DNA from: Primulina eburnea
Lineage: Eukaryota; Streptophyta; Magnoliopsida; Lamiales; Gesneriaceae
Direction of reading: 5' to 3'
DNA length: 64,000 bases
Assembly: GCF_022965805.1 (NCBI RefSeq)
Contig: NC_133114.1
Location: forward strand, 6,096,261 to 6,160,260
Shown here piece after piece: positions 23,360 to 35,100 of the stretch. How positions within the stretch are numbered: position 1 is the stretch's first letter; each line of letters opens with the position of its first letter. Under the pieces are notes generated by a model. It saw only the letters and a list, made by a program, of their open reading frames with translations, was not told where the DNA came from and ran no database searches. The translations under genes were made by a program, and so were the position numbers.

Positions 23360-25437
23360 TGAAAGCGGACCGGTTACGGTGGCCGGAAGCGCAACGGAAG
23401 TCAAAAATTTTTATTTTTCATGCATAAATTTCGGCCACCTCCTTTTGTGCAATATTTACATTTCAAACACAATAAATCATACATAGGGTGTTTGTAGAAA
23501 GTTTTACCTATCAACCCCTTAGAGTTGATGAATGGCTCCAACTAAAGTGTAAACACTTTAGCTCTTGTATGGATGAAAATCTACAAGCACACCTACTTCC
23601 TCTTCAAGAATTAGGCCCACCACTTAGCTTTGTAAACCCCTTCAAATATTGCACTAGAAATATTTGAAGATTTCAAAAAGAAGTGAGTATTCTCCAAGAA
23701 AATGAAGAACACAAGATGAGAGAAAAATGAGAGTAAAACTCCTCCAATTTTCGGCCAAAGTGAGAGAGTGTGGAGTGGGAGACTAGCCTAGGTTGTTGTG
23801 TAAAGTTGTCTCTCAAAAGTTGCATGCTTTTGAATTTTTTAATAAAAAGTATTCACAACCTTTTCACCTCCCAAGCATGCAAACCCTAGCATGTCTCACA
23901 TATATAATATGGTTTTTTAACACATTAAAAACCATAGACTAAATTTTAATTATCTCAAACATTTTGAGATTAATTAAATACTACTTGAATTTATTCAAGT
24001 CCCACTAGTTAAATAATTATTTAATTGAGCTCTACAAGACTCAATATTATTTAATTAATTCAACACTTGAATTATTTTAATTATTTGGACTCTACTAGGT
24101 CCACTAGTGTTTAATTAATTCAACACTTGAATTAATTTAATTTAGTCCCCAATAATGTCTATGAAAATCACAATTTTCAACTACATTATTTACTTGGCCA
24201 AATTTTAATCTTAGGAACACTTCCATAAATTAAAATTTATATTTCTCTCTTAGAAGTCATACTTCTATTTTTCTTTACGCTTATAAACACATTTATAAGC
24301 CGTTCAACACATTGAACTATTTTACTTCTCATCGGGATTTACAAAGCTAGTACTTGTGTGGCCCTCAATGGTTCATTGATACAACTAGCCGTGGGTTCAC
24401 ATCTCTATGTGATTCGGACTAAACATGTCCTTATTCGAGCATACCCCAATTGCTCCATTCTTACTTATCAACTCCTTGATAGTAAGAACGTCAGAACTCA
24501 AGTCTGATAGTACCCAACCAATCACGTTAAACGCCTAGCAGCATCGCTTACGTGATTCCCTAGGTATCACATGATAGTGCCTGCAAGAACCATTCAATTA
24601 TGGTTAGCGTACAGTACGGTCCCTTCAACTCATATATCCCGACCGATTCGACAACTATTGGTCTATCGAGAGTTGTCAATGAATCGATACTATGTGTCAT
24701 TTCGTGGTTGCATCGATGGTGTAATCTATGAAACCCCTTTCATAATTACCACCATACTCTGATCAGTGATTTCAACCCACACATACATGAAAAACACATA
24801 GGATATCCATACCCGTAGGTAAGCGGTGAATCCCCGACTACAATGCATCGACTCCTATATGTTTCGCCGTAACACCCAACCTTGCCACCTAATGACCCCA
24901 TAAGAGTCGGTAAACAAGTCAAAGTGAAACGCTAGCACATAGAGTCTCAATGTTGTCCCGGGTCATAAGGACTAATTCTGTACAACCATAAACCAGGACT
25001 ATTCCACTCGATAAGTGAGAACCACTTGGAAAGTCCTTTTATGGAGGGTTGTTCAGTGCACTCTACCAGGAGCACCTATCTGCATGCTCGGACATCACAA
25101 TGTCCCCTACCAATGAAACATGGTACTCACATCGCAGATACTAGTCTCTAACTCGAGCGGCCTTTATCCTTCTTAGTGGCGGCTGAATCGACTAGGAACG
25201 GTTTAGAATATACAGTATTACAAATATGAGTTTCATGATACTCATCATATGAGCATCTTATATTTTTTCTACTATTTGTATATTCAAGGGCTTTATCTAT
25301 GCAGCTAGCATGGGTATAAAGATAAAGATGCGCCAAATTAATAAATTCAAATATTATTAAAATAAAGATCGTTTATACAAAGAGTTTCATCGTGAACAGT
25401 CGGCCAACACTTGGCTCGACGTGCACCTACTCTAACA
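23360..25437 (-). repeat. 5' LTR of the minus-strand copia element
   Basis: A 2078-bp partner of 15518-17596, with the same termini (tgaaagcgg...tctaaca in plus coordinates). It adjoins the PBS on its left. Confidence 0.95.
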
Positions 25438-26411
25438 ATATAAACATGCAAATTGCTTCAGAAGAAAGAAAAAGGAAACGAAGGAATCGAGAAAAGTTTT
25501 AATAAGATTGTAGAAAATCCTTACGCCTTTTGTGAGCAATCCGTCCGTCTGATTTTGAATCCGACATCAGTACTGGATTCCTAGCGACGACAGCTACAAC
25601 TGGACGTAAGTTTTGTTACGTTTAGACATGATTTGAAATTATGATATTGTCAGAATCGAATATGAATCATTAATGGTGTTTCTGATACAGTAGACATTGT
25701 ATATTTGAAGTCAGATTGAAGAACAGACTGTTTCTGTAATTGTTATGATTTTCAGAATCAATTTGACTGAGATGCGATATCAGATTTGTACTGGGACTAA
25801 GGTTATGAATTGTACGGATATTGATTATGAGTTCTGGTATTATGTCTGTGATGTTGAGACTGACGGGGTTATCGAGATTGTATTATTATGCCGTCGAAAC
25901 ATCCGTAAATTGATATTGATCAGATTCAGTAGTGATTTCGATTATATCGTGATATCGTCGATATGGATTAAATTGTGTCTTGATTCGATATTAATTAGAT
26001 TATGTTTTGATTTGAGTATTGATCAGAACAGGTTCTGAATTGAGTAATATATTGATATTGTGTCTGTTCGGTATTGTTATTACCAGATTGAGAATGGACA
26101 GGGTTGAATTCAGGACTTCGTCTTCGTCATAGCGGGATGATAAAGGTATAAGTCAATGTGTATTGGGAGATCGACTTGAGTCGGTTTAGACTTGAGTTTC
26201 CCTAAATCACATACTTTATTTTATTGCATTGATATTGCATTGATTTGATTGATGTACTTGTTCTCTTGATTTATAGATAGCAGGTATTAGAAGAGTAATC
26301 TTATGACAGAAGTGCCTGTTAGTGGTGGGAACGCCACGAGCACATTGCACGATGTCATAAGATAGTGTATTGGCAATAGTGTCATAGTCTGTCACCAGAG
26401 GATTGGTTATC

Positions 26412-26660
26412 GATGTGGATAGAATTAGAGCTTTTTCTATTACTGGTGATCAGTACCGTATCGATGTGGATAGAATTATAACTTCTTCTATTACTGATTA
26501 TCGATGTCATATCGATGTGGATAGAATCAGAGTTTTCTTCTATTACTGGTAATCGATACTATACAGATGTGGATAGAATCAGAGCTTCTTCTATTACTGG
26601 TGATCGATGCCATATCGACGTGGATAGAACTGGAGTCTTTTCTATTAATGTTGGTTGATA
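26412..26660. repeat. Five tandem copies of a 51-bp unit in the Ty3 LTR
   Basis: Units start at 26412, 26463, 26513, 26566 and 26617. Each contains gatgtggatagaat, then ttcttctattactg, then tgatcgatgccat. Tagaa and ttcta arms make each unit a weak hairpin. I do not see the tandem in the related LTRs at 35101-36860 or 54369-56093. Confidence 0.88.
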
Positions 26661-27191
26661 TGGAATGCCAAGGTCTGGAAACCGGGATCCCTAGGCTAGG
26701 ATTGAGTCTAGTCTGAGTCGTGGAATTACGAGTATTGTCGACAGTTTGATATTGATTATATTTCAGCTTTTGATATATATTGCTGTTATTTGTCCATGCT
26801 TTTAGGGTTATCATATGATTGCATGTTTCGTTAATTTATACTGGGATTTATTCTCACCGGAGTTATCCGGCTGTTGTCTTGTCTGTATGTGTACATGACA
26901 ACAGGTGGGACAGGTTCAGGGTTGAGGAGATGAAGAGATATCGTGATTATAGTGGAGATTCCGGACTTGGATTAAAGATAGGGTTGGACACTTGACATTA
27001 GATGTTAAACCTTAGTTAAATAAATGTATGTGATATAGGATTTGTACTTTTATATACTGAGATGTATATATATATATATATATGTTTTATTTTACTACGT
27101 TCCGCATTTAAAAAAAAATTTAGACCATGTTTTATAATTGATTAATTAGTCCCAATGATGATTAAGAACATGATTAGCGTCCGGGTCCCCA

Positions 27192-27991
27192 CAGAGAACA
27201 TTTAAGACGATTTACTATTTTTAGTATGAACTGAGACTAATTGCTTTAATGTATTCTGCAGGATCCATTTTCGGCAATAAAGCTGAACCACTGAAAAGTA
27301 AAAAGAGCCGTTCAGATTTTGACGTGGGATAATGTCTATATATATGGAGACGAAGCACTTTTAAAATAGATAGAGAAGTGAACGAATCAAAATAAAACAA
27401 TATCATTTGAGCATCACTAGAACTTTCAGTTATCTCAAAAAGCTCATCACTGAAAAAGCAGCACACGTTTCATTGCATACTCTTGATCGTTGAGATCATA
27501 TTGTGCTAGCTATTTTTGTTGTATCTCCTTAAGCTATTCACTTCAATATTTCATTGATAGAAGAATTTGTAACTGGAAAAGAGTCCTTCCCAGAATTTAA
27601 GATCTTTAAAGTAGTTGAGTTAAAAAACTAAGAGTTTCAGTAGGCGAAGAGTAAGTCCTGTTGAAGTGGGTGTGTACAACTGTTGTACTGTATTCACCAA
27701 AGTCTTTTAGTGATACCTTCTGGAAACAGAAGAAGGTGAGACGTAGAAGATTTATCTTCGAACTTCCAGAAACAAACCTTAGTCTATCTATTGCTTTTCT
27801 GCTTTATTATTTTTCACACACTAACCAACAGATCGTTTCCGCACATTATCTTTTGATCTGCTGGTCTTTGAACTTGAACAAGAATTGATAATATCTCTAA
27901 CAGGATTTTAGCACATCATTCAGAAGAATTATTTAAGTTTGCCGTTGAGTTTATTCCACCCCCCCTTCTAAACCCAACCCGATCCTCAACA
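27192..27991 (+). repeat. Sirevirus-type 5' LTR, second part
   Basis: Resumes with gagaacatttaagacg, matching the 3' LTR from 44962. It ends gatcctcaaca just before the PBS. Shared features include tatatatggagacgaagcac (LTR promoter TATA region) and caacccccc near the end. Confidence 0.95.
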
Positions 27992-27993
27992 AG

Positions 27994-28005
27994 TGGTATC
28001 GGAGC
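27994..28005 (+). other. Primer-binding site of the Sirevirus-type element
   Basis: Tggtatcggagc lies two bases after the LTR end and matches the initiator tRNA-Met complement with one mismatch. Confidence 0.88.
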
Positions 28006-28041
28006 GTTGGTTATTGTTGTTCTGAAAAATATTTAATAGAC

Positions 28042-29868
28042 ATGGCTCATTTCAGCAAGGTTCCAATGTTCTCAAAAGAAGACTTCGATGATTGGAAAAT
28101 CAGAATGCAAGCTCATCTTGTGGCTCAAGATGATGACATGTGGTATGTCATCAAAGATGGTCCATTAAAGATCTTAAAACCAAATCCAGCTATTGCTATC
28201 ACCGAAGGTGCACCTCAGATGCTTGAAAAACCAAGATATGAATGGACAAGTGAGGACAAGAAGAAAGCAAATCTTGACAATGTTGCGAAGGATATTCTGT
28301 ATAAGACACTCGACAAAAATACCTTCAGCAAAATCAAGATGTGCCATACTGCCAAGGAAATCTGGGAAAGATTAATTCAGATCTGTGAAGGAAACGAAGA
28401 AACAAAGGAAAACAAGCTGTCTGTAGCCATGTAGAAGTTTGAGAATATGAAGATGAAGGCTGGAGAAACTATGAATGAATTTGATGAACTCTTCAGCAGC
28501 CTTGTCAATGAACTCTCAGCTCTTGGGAAAGATTTTGGCAATAGAGAAATTGCATTAAAGGTAATGAGAGGCCTACCCAGAGAATGGGACGCCAAAACAA
28601 TGGCAATGAGAGCTTCCAGGGATCTAAACAAGTTAGAACTACATGACTTATTCTCAGATTTGAAGGCATATGAGTTTGAACTTGAAGTTCGAAGTGGAGA
28701 AGAGCCCTTAGCAAATCCACCAACCAAAACTCTCGCAGCTACTATTAACTCTACTGCTACAGTTGCCCCAAGTTCATCTTCTGCTACTGCTATAGAGAAT
28801 ACTTATGAGAGAAGTGCTGAACAGATAAGCAATGACGCAATGTCACTATTTGTTAAGAAGTTTTCCAGATTCATGAGAAAGAATCACAGAACGTTTCAAA
28901 GTCCCAACCGCAATTTCAAAAAGGAATCATCACCTAGTGATATGGCATGCTTTAACTGTGGAAAAGTTGGACACTTCATTGGAGATTGTCCAAAACCAAA
29001 GAAGGATGACCAGAGGAAGAAGGGTGTCAAACGCAATGATAAAAAGACCAGAAGAGACATAAAGGCAATGATTGCAGAAGAAAGTAAGTCCAAATGGGCA
29101 GACTCAATTTCTGAATCTTCTGGTTCTGAAAGCCATTCAAGTGAAAGTGATGAAGATGAGATCAAATGTCTGATGGCAAATACTGAATCAACCTCGACAT
29201 CTGGAGAGGTATTTGACTTTGACTCTGATGAATTTACACACAATGAGTTAGTCAAAGCATTACACGACATGGTAGAAGAGTATTCTAGACTTTCTCAATC
29301 ATTTGAGGAAGTTAATATCGAAAATCAGAACTTGAAAGATTAGAACAGTAAGTTAACTTGCTTGCAAGTAAAAAGCTGTAATGATCTACAAGTTGAGATG
29401 AGTAAACTAAAAACTGGGAATGAAAGAGTAATAGCAAATTACCAGACGATGCTTTCGGAAAAACAGAAGCTATCGCTACTGGTGAATGCTTGGAACAAGT
29501 CCTCTATTTCACTCGAAAAGATGCAAGAGTTACAAAAACAATCTGGAGACAGGAGTGGTCTCGGATTTTGTAATAATGAAGGCACTTCTGAAACGAATTC
29601 TAAGCCAAAACTGGATATGTGCAAAGGGAAGTACATTCACTTTGTGAAATCCAGTGTGGTACAGAAACCAGAAGTACCTACTGCTTCCATTGAAAGAAAT
29701 GTAAATCAGATGAACAACAGGATGCATTATGGTCTGGGTTATGTTAAACCTAAGGAAAGAGTTGACCAGAGTTCTGGATCCAGTAGAGGATCCAACTCAG
29801 GAAGACAATCTTCTATGAAGGTTAACAGCTACCAGTACTACAATTCTAGACCTGTTAAAAAGAGATAG
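28042..29868 (+). pseudogene. Sirevirus-type gag, interrupted by stop codons
   Basis: One frame runs MAHFSKVPMFSKEDFDDWKI... through the copia gag (ending KEIWERLIQICEGNEETK) and CCHC zinc knuckle CFNCGKVGHFIGDC, near residues 310-323 counting through the stop. A Ser/Glu/Asp-rich stretch (SESSGSESHSSESDEDE) and a coiled-coil region (LVKALHDMVEEYSRLSQSFE) follow, and then a basic Ser/Asn-rich tail. In-frame TAG codons at 28432, 29341 and 29866 break it. The long acidic then coiled-coil extension after the zinc knuckle is the Sirevirus signature. The frame is otherwise conserved, so the breaks are recent relative to the family. Confidence 0.88.
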
Positions 29869-30049
29869 AGGACGAACAACAGAAACAGAAGGAAAGAACA
29901 ACCTTTTAAGATGCATAATCTGAGAAATAACAGACCCTTCGTTACACACACCTCCATGGATACCCGAAGTACAAGAATTCTACAAATATGGGTTCCAAAG
30001 GGACTAATAAGGCTTGGACCCAAATAGATTGGGTACCAGATACTAAAAT

Positions 30050-30940
30050 TTGTGTCTGCAGGTACAGGTGAAGAAAACCAAGATCAGTAGCTCAACATGG
30101 TATTTGGACAGTGGATGTTCAAGACATGTGACTGAACAGAAGAGTCTACTATCAGAAGTAATAAGTTGTGCTGAACCAGAGATAGCCTTTGGGGAGAACT
30201 CAAAAGGTAAAACCGTGGGTAAGGGCAAGATTATCCATGGTAATATTACTATTAAGGATGTGCTCTTAGTGGAAAATCTTTGTTATAACTTGATCAGTAT
30301 TAGTCAAATTATGTGATAATGGATTTTCAGTAGCATTCCAGAAGCACACTTGCACAGTTAAAAATGCTGATGACTCTACTGTTTTAACCAGAGTAAGAAA
30401 AGGCAACACCTATAAAATTTCATGGAACATAGATCATATCATTGCTCCTACATGTTTAGTTGCATCTCTAAGTGATAAACACTGGCTGTGGCACAAAAGA
30501 TTAAATCATCTGAACTTCAAGTCTATCAACAATCTCAAAAAGCAGAACTTAGTCGATGGATTGCCAGACATAAAATTTGTTAAGAATCATGTATGTTCTG
30601 CATGTCAACTTGGTAAGCAAGTAAGATCTAGCTTCAAAAATAAAGGCAGCAAATCATCCTCAAGATGTTTAGAATTATTACATATGGACTTGTTTGGTCC
30701 AATCCCTATCATGAGCTTAGGGGGAATGAGATACACCCTTATTGTTGATGATGATTTCTCTAGATTTACTTGGGTAATTTTTCTTGCTGGAAAAGATCAA
30801 ACCAGTAGCCTCCTGATCAAACTTCTGAAAAAGATTCAAAATGAAAAATCAGTTTCTGTCATTAGAATCAGAAGTGATCGAGGTACTGAATTTACTAACT
30901 TGATTCTTGAGATATATCTAGATGAACAGGGCATTCGTCG
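30050..30940 (+). pseudogene. Sirevirus-type protease and integrase N-terminal half
   Basis: The protease shows the copia form WYLDSGCSRHVT (catalytic D-S-G). The frame shifts near 30310, after YNLISISQIM, into the integrase zinc-binding region: WHKRLNHLNFKSINNL and CSACQLGKQVRSSF. The catalytic core follows with LLHMDLFGPIPIMS (first Asp) and RIRSDRGTEFTN (second Asp). The frame is cut at 30940 by a Ty3 LTR just after DEQGIR. Confidence 0.88.
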
Positions 30941-32221
30941 TGGGGCCCTTAGCTCCTAATCGTTATTACATTGCACTTTGATTAGGGTTAACTAATTACA
31001 GCGGAAAACGAGTTTAAAATTTCTTTATAATGAGCCCAAATATTTTTATTTGAATACTAAAAATAGTATCTCATCTCGCGTCATAAACACGCCCACACGT
31101 AATCAAAACCAATCACATACAAACAACTCATATCCTCGGGACATGCCCCGGTATATAGATACATATTCTCATTCCAATCAATCCAATCAAGCCTACATAT
31201 ATCATATAATACAGATACCTGTCGTATGTTACCCGGTCGCAACATACCTCAATTCTTCGTTTTCAATTGATGTAGCTTTAAGATTTCAGTATAGAAACTC
31301 TATCTACATCAATGACACATTCATTTCAATCAACAATATCATTCAAATTCAATAATATAAGTTTCAAATATCTTTTGAAATTTCGAAAATTCATATCAAA
31401 TTCAAATCATAGCATAATTTCATTCCGACTTCAAAACTTAGTTTCTTGTCAGTTATTCTACCGCATATATAACCGACAAATAATTCTTCAATCTCAATCA
31501 AATGATTAAAATTCTTTAATTTTAATAAATTGAGAATAATTCAAAATAACATCAATATAATCATCTCTTTTTCGTTAAAATCATACATTATTCAACAATC
31601 TTCGATTTCTGTATGATTTAAAAATTTATCTGATTTATTCCAAAAATCGATGAATTTCAAACATCACCAAAACTATAAAATTTATATCTCAAATCGAAGA
31701 CCTCGTGTCAACGATCCCAGATCTGAAGTCAGTTCGTCGATTAAATAAACCGATAAGTCGCACGATCAAAAAAAAATCAAGAACCTTATTCTCTCACCTC
31801 TCACTTTCTTCTTCTTTCTGAAGAATGAAACTTACATAACGTAAGTTTCATATATATCATTATTTTATTTTTTTAATATTATATTATTATATTATTATAT
31901 TATATTATTAATAATATAATAATATAATATATACTATTTAACATTTTAACATCGGTATATCACTTTGGATCTGTCAAACGATCAAATTTTCAAAAACTCA
32001 AAACATGAAACTTCTATATATTTGAGTTTTCTACGTTATCTCTAAATTTCAAATCATTTGGATTTCATATGAAAAAGATATGTCACTATTTACCATTTTG
32101 CCCTTAAAATTAATTCATTATTTTTCAACTTATTTACGAAAATGCCATCAAAATAAATTGAATATTTTTCAACTTATTTACCAAAATGCCATCAAAGCTA
32201 TTTTAGTCTCGGGGTCTCACA
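30941..32221 (-). mobile_element. Ty3/gypsy solo LTR inside integrase, minus strand
   Basis: The left edge tggggcccttagctcc is the reverse complement of the 3' end of the LTR at 8683-10468. The right edge ggggtctcaca corresponds to an LTR start tgtgagacc. The host frame reads DEQGIR before and HKYSPATTPQQNGV after, so the insertion is precise within a residue or two. I could not resolve a clean 5-bp duplication. At 1281 bp it is shorter than its relatives and lacks the GC palindromes: that region is replaced by an AT-rich tract (31850-31935). Confidence 0.85.
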
Positions 32222-32628
32222 AATATTCACCTGCCACGACGCCTCAACAAAATGGAGTAGCTGAAAGGAGAAACAGAACACTTAAAGAATCTGCTAGAAC
32301 AATGCTAGCAGATGCAGACATCTCTCAGCGCTTCTGGGCAGAAGCTATTAATATAGCATGCTACACACAAAACAGAACAATGATCAACAAAAGAAACAAT
32401 CAGACTCCTTACGAAATATGGAAAGGAAGTAAACCGAAGGTATCTTACTTTCATGTTTTCGGCTGTAGACGTTTTGTGCACAATAATGGCAAAAATCATT
32501 TAGCTGCATTTGATTCAAAATCTGACACTGGTTTGTTTCTTGGATATTCAGCAGTTAGTAAAGCATTTAGAATTTTCAATAATAAGACACTCAATGTTGA
32601 AGAATCTATTCATGTTGTCTTTGATTAA
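32222..32628 (+). pseudogene. Sirevirus-type integrase C-terminal half
   Basis: Resumes with YSPATTPQQNGVAERRNRTL (catalytic Glu in the AERRNRT block), then QRFWAEAINIACYTQNR, TPYEIWKGSKPK, HVFGCRRFV and GYSAVSKAFRIFN. It ends at a TAA (32626-32628) after SIHVVFD. Beyond it the linker to RT is rich in Pro/Glu/Gln and out of frame. Confidence 0.9.
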
Positions 32629-32749
32629 GACAGCAGTGCTCCCGAGATTACTAACATATCTAATCTAAGTAAAAGGTTAGACAGGGTTCATCTGGAATTA
32701 GACAGTGAAGATGATACAGAAGTAAGTGTCAAAGATATTCAAAATCCAG

Positions 32750-32865
32750 TACCAGACATGCACATTCCAGAACCAGCAGCTGATATTCCAGAACAGCAGG
32801 TGGCACTCCAGAATCAGCAACCGACATTCCAGAACCAGCAGCCGATACTCCAAAACAATCTACTG
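32750..32865 (+). repeat. Short coding repeats in the integrase-RT linker
   Basis: Three to four diverged copies of a unit of about 27 bases contain ttccagaaccagcagc. They would encode Pro/Gln-rich repeats in the polyprotein linker. Frameshifts lie within the array. Confidence 0.65.
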
Positions 32866-32879
32866 ATTTATATGAAGAT

Positions 32880-34535
32880 AATCTAAATCCTTTTATTTGG
32901 AGAAAATCTCATCCTCCATCTTTGGTAATTGGAAATCCAGCAGCTCCGCTAAGGACCAGAAGGCAGATGATAAATGAATACATGCATGCTGCTTTTATTT
33001 CTCAAGATGAACCAAAGAAGATTGAAGAAGCTCTTCTGGATCTCAGTTGGATAGAAGCTATTCAAGAAGAGCTGAATCAATATGAGAAAAATAAATTTTG
33101 GTTTCTAGTAACTAGACCTTCTCACCAAGCTGTCATTGGAACTTGGTGGGTATTTAGAAACAAACTAAATGAGGAAGGAACAGTTGTAAGAAACAAAGCA
33201 AGACTGGTTGCACAAGGATTCAGACAAGAAGAAGGAATAGACTATGATGAAACCTTTGCACCAGTAGCTAGCCTCGAAGCTATCAGAATATTTTTAGCCT
33301 TTGCTGCTTTCAAAAAATTTCAAAGTATATCAGATGGATGTGAAGAGTGCATTCTTCAATGGTTTACTAATGGAGGAAGTCTATGTTGAACAGCCTCCAG
33401 GTTTTTCTGATCATCTGTTACCGAATCATGTTTTTAAATTACACAAAGCATTGTATGGTCTGAAACAAGCACCTAGGGCTTGGTATGACACACTTTCACA
33501 ATTTCTTATTAATCATGATTTCACCGTTGGTACCTTAGATAAGACTTTGTTTACCCTAGTAAAAAACAAGCACATATTATTAGTTCAGATTTATGTTTAT
33601 GATATCATATTTGGGTCAACTAACCCCAAATTATGTGCAAAGTTTGCTAAGTTAATCCAGGAACAGTTCGAGAGAGCATGATGGGGGAATTAACATTTTT
33701 CTTAGGACTTCAAATCAAGCAACTTGATACTGGAATCTTCATAAATCAAGCTAAGTATACAAAGGAACTGTTGAAAAAGTTTGGGATGAAAGCCTGCTCC
33801 GCTGCTTCCACTCCTATGAGTTCGTCTACCAAACTTGATAAAGATGAAGGAGGAATTCCAGTAGAGGTAACTCAGTATCGTGGCCTTATTGGCTCATTAT
33901 CATATTTTACTGCCAGTAGACCCGATATTATGTTTGCTGTTTGTATTAGTGCGAGATTTCAATCTAACCCCAAACAATCTCATTATATTGCTGCTAAACG
34001 TATTTTGAAGTACTTGAAAAGAACTCAAAATGTAGATCTCTGGTATCCCAAGGACTCGTCATTTAATCTTATTGGATACTCAGATTCTGATTATGCAGGA
34101 TGTAAACTGGATAGGAAAAGCACAAGTGGTTTTTGTCAATTTCTTGGTGATAGGTTGATCTCCTGGTTTAGCAAAATGCAGACTTCCATAGCCATGTCTA
34201 CTACAGAAGCAGAATATCTTGCTGCTGAAAGCTGTTGTTCTCAAATACTTTGGATACAACAACAACTTAAAGACTATGGAGTTCAAGCCTCTGAATCACC
34301 TATATTTTGTGATAATACCAGTGCCATTGCTATATCACATAGTCCAGTACTTCATTCCAGAACTAAGCACATTGATATCAGATATCATTTTATTAGAGAT
34401 CATGTGCAAAAGAAGAACATCAGTCTGGAATACATTCCTACTGATCAGCAAGCAGCAGACATATTTACGAAACCTCTGCCTGAGAATAAGTTTTCTTATT
34501 TCCGAAATATACTTGGATTGATAGAATTAACTTAA
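32880..34535 (+). pseudogene. Sirevirus-type reverse transcriptase and RNase H
   Basis: Three frames together cover copia RT and RNase [21 protein letters not shown] and [18 protein letters not shown] (to about 33300), then [10 protein letters not shown] and [13 protein letters not shown], then from 33678 ELTFFLGLQIKQ onward. The catalytic YVDD reads YVYD at 33592-33603, so the polymerase site is dead by substitution as well as by frameshifts near 33330 and 33675. RNase H retains GYSDSDYAG, STTEAEYLAAES, CDNTSAIAIS and ADIFTKPLP, ending IELT-stop at 34535. Confidence 0.9.
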
Positions 34536-34733
34536 TTATTTGTTATCTTCATCTCAGTTATAAATTGTGGCTTATTTTTTTTTTGTTCAGTCTTAGTTTG
34601 CAGAAAATAAAAGCTTAGCAAAAGAGACAATCAGTAGACAAAATATAAAATTTCATTAATGATATAAGCGGGGGCGTACATTCTTTACTTCTTTCTTAAC
34701 GTACTCTCCCCATAATGCCAACCAAGTGGTCAG

Positions 34734-35063
34734 CTATCCAGTGGAGGTACGCAAAAATTCCCCTGAAAAAGCAATCTTTTTCAGAGTCCTCTGCTCCTTT
34801 AAGAGCATGAGGATGTAGACGCTATCATCGGAGAAGACGTCTTCGCTGTCAGCACTATGGAGACGCCGATAATACTTCTCCATTGCTACCAGCGGTTTGG
34901 TAGTAGCCAACAACCCATCTTCAAAGGAGGACTGAAGCTCCTGGACCTTAGTCCAGGTGGCAAGTACTTTTTCCAGCACCTTGTCTTCAATCGCTTGTTT
35001 CCTTGCGGCGGTCACCTTCTTCATGAACTCATCAGCCAAATCAATACTATTCTCTCTTGCCAT
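34734..35063 (-). CDS. Antisense ORF downstream of Sirevirus-type pol, unknown function
   Basis: This 109-codon frame on the strand opposite to pol lies between the pol stop and the point where a gypsy LTR entered at 35101. The product begins MARENSIDLADEFMKKVTAA, is predominantly charged and helix-prone (KKVTAARKQAIEDKVLEKV, VAMEKYYRRLHSADSEDVF) and has no signal peptide or membrane segment. I do not recognise a domain. It is uninterrupted although every sense gene of the same element carries stops, which hints at relatively late decay or at selection, but a frame of 110 codons could also be chance. Antisense ORFs in the pol-to-3' LTR zone are known in some plant LTR retrotransposons. It could also be a captured host fragment. 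Its promoter side is cut off by the insertion at 35101. Confidence 0.45.
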   Translation of the reverse strand: MARENSIDLADEFMKKVTAARKQAIEDKVLEKVLATWTKVQELQSSFEDGLLATTKPLVAMEKYYRRLHSADSEDVFSDDSVYILMLLKEQRTLKKIAFSGEFLRTSTG

Positions 35064-35100
35064 TTTGTTTAAAGGTGAATGTATGAATAACCTCTGTGCC

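Larger units (their letters stand above)
15518..25437 (-). mobile_element. Nearly intact Ty1/copia element, minus strand
   Basis: A complete element of about 9.9 kb: 5' LTR 23360-25437, PBS, a 1.8-kb leader, gag-pol (21548 down to 17611), PPT and 3' LTR 15518-17596. The two LTRs of about 2080 bp differ at roughly ten sites by eye (about 0.5 percent), so insertion was recent. It sits in the TA-rich tract of a Ty3 LTR, and its 5-bp duplication (taata versus atata) is blurred by the microsatellite. Coding capacity is broken by one stop codon and one single-base deletion. I cannot assign the copia lineage with confidence. Confidence 0.95.
14945..27191 (+). mobile_element. Ty3/gypsy LTR (CGCGCATATGCGCG type), itself split by a copia element
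   Basis: The left part (14945-15517) and right part (25438-27191) make one Ty3 LTR. The right end gtccgggtccccaca is canonical and abuts the resumed Sirevirus LTR (gagaaca). The left end lacks the expected tgta start and any target duplication, so this side was deleted or rearranged. It holds a duplicated 34-bp block (14971-15004, 15020-15053). The LTR has a palindrome array, a (TA)n tract and a leader with ctggacgtaag, like 35101-36860 and 54369-56093. The copia element entered the (TA)n tract. Confidence 0.85.

Noticed and set aside
27661..27888. ORF repeated at 45429-45659
   Set aside because: It is part of the Sirevirus-type LTR near its 3' end in both copies. It could be a short uORF but nothing supports a protein.
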